From JAHEFU01 sp041395205 (lineage in GTDB: Bacteria > 4484-113 > JAFGCY01), in assembly GCA_041395205.1 (NCBI GenBank), contig JAWLAZ010000004.1, positions 272,348-336,347 of the forward strand: a DNA stretch of 64,000 nt, in the 5' to 3' direction. The position numbers and the translations under genes were made by a program. Each line of letters begins with the position of its first letter. The stretch's first letter is position 1. Shown in pieces: positions 63,928-64,000 of the stretch. The notes under the pieces were generated by a model. It searched no databases and was not told the DNA's origin. It saw only the letters and a list, made by a program, of their open reading frames with translations.

Positions 63928-64000
63928 CTGGAGACCTGCAGGCTTGCCCGGGAAGTGCTCAAGGTCCTGGATCGCTGACAACTGGGCAGCTACTTCCTGA

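Overview
The window is mostly GC-rich chromosomal DNA from a bacterium that I cannot place in a phylum. A diderm (LPS-bearing) cell is suggested by a waaA/kdtA-like Kdo transferase locus and by many predicted lipoproteins. A MenA-like prenyltransferase points to menaquinone, and a four-haem c-type cytochrome lipoprotein points to periplasmic or surface electron transfer. Ordinary markers are tRNA-Arg(TCT), ruvC-ruvA, nusB, a class A penicillin-binding protein, an ECF sigma factor and an acyl-CoA dehydrogenase. Several genes appear to use leaderless transcripts: a TATAAT/TATACT-type -10 box sits 6 or 7 nt before an ATG or GTG.

Layout. 1-1050: tail of a DinB-like gene, then a complete IS5-family element. 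1064-8024: quinone-reductase-like enzyme, CPBP protease, MenA-like prenyltransferase, SDR, sensor kinase and a DUF4259 protein, with a 162-bp tandem duplication between menA and the SDR. 8116-10802: a large lipoprotein and the tRNA. 11129-16705: ArsR/AHSA1 pair, VOC protein, an exported MsrA whose catalytic cysteine codon is an in-frame TGA (probable selenocysteine), a multihaem cytochrome and an SH3-like protein. 16852-24048: two tandem giant FnIII/PKD lipoproteins. 24073-30585: ruvCA, zinc-ribbon proteins, PBP1A, nusB and a YjfB-like small protein. 30945-47685: a lipoprotein-rich region with broken genes, an IS30 remnant inside a large direct duplication, a DUF58-transglutaminase-YdjC operon and a decayed lipoprotein pseudogene. 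47684-54240: hicBA, another cohesin/dockerin-like lipoprotein, a frameshifted waaA, a four-helix-bundle (IVP/S23) gene enclosed by inverted simple-word arrays, and a sigma/membrane-protein pair. 54300-57950: an AT-rich island holding a decayed AAA ATPase plus subtilase pair that resembles a defence module. 58000-64000: hypothetical proteins, acyl-CoA dehydrogenase, two paralogous repeat proteins and a pseudopilin-like protein.

Three themes tie the window together. First, five loci encode lipoproteins that join a cohesin-like or N-terminal beta domain to dockerin-like calcium motifs (D-x-[DN]-x-NG-x-V...D[LI]TP[LI]G) on one chain, sometimes with PKD domains and propeller-like repeats. They look like a lineage-specific surface family. 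Second, most gaps carry two kinds of repeat that I believe belong together: quasi-palindromic arrays of short degenerate words (such as GGTCAGT, GGTCCCC, GAAGTGGG) with the inverse words downstream, and small hairpins introduced by GGAGGT whose stems change while the frame is kept. One array pair encloses the four-helix-bundle gene, which makes that gene a candidate for the autonomous member of the repeat system. Third, frameshifted genes are unusually common. Some are real decay; clean single-base breaks, such as those in waaA, could also be sequencing errors, and I cannot separate these from sequence alone.
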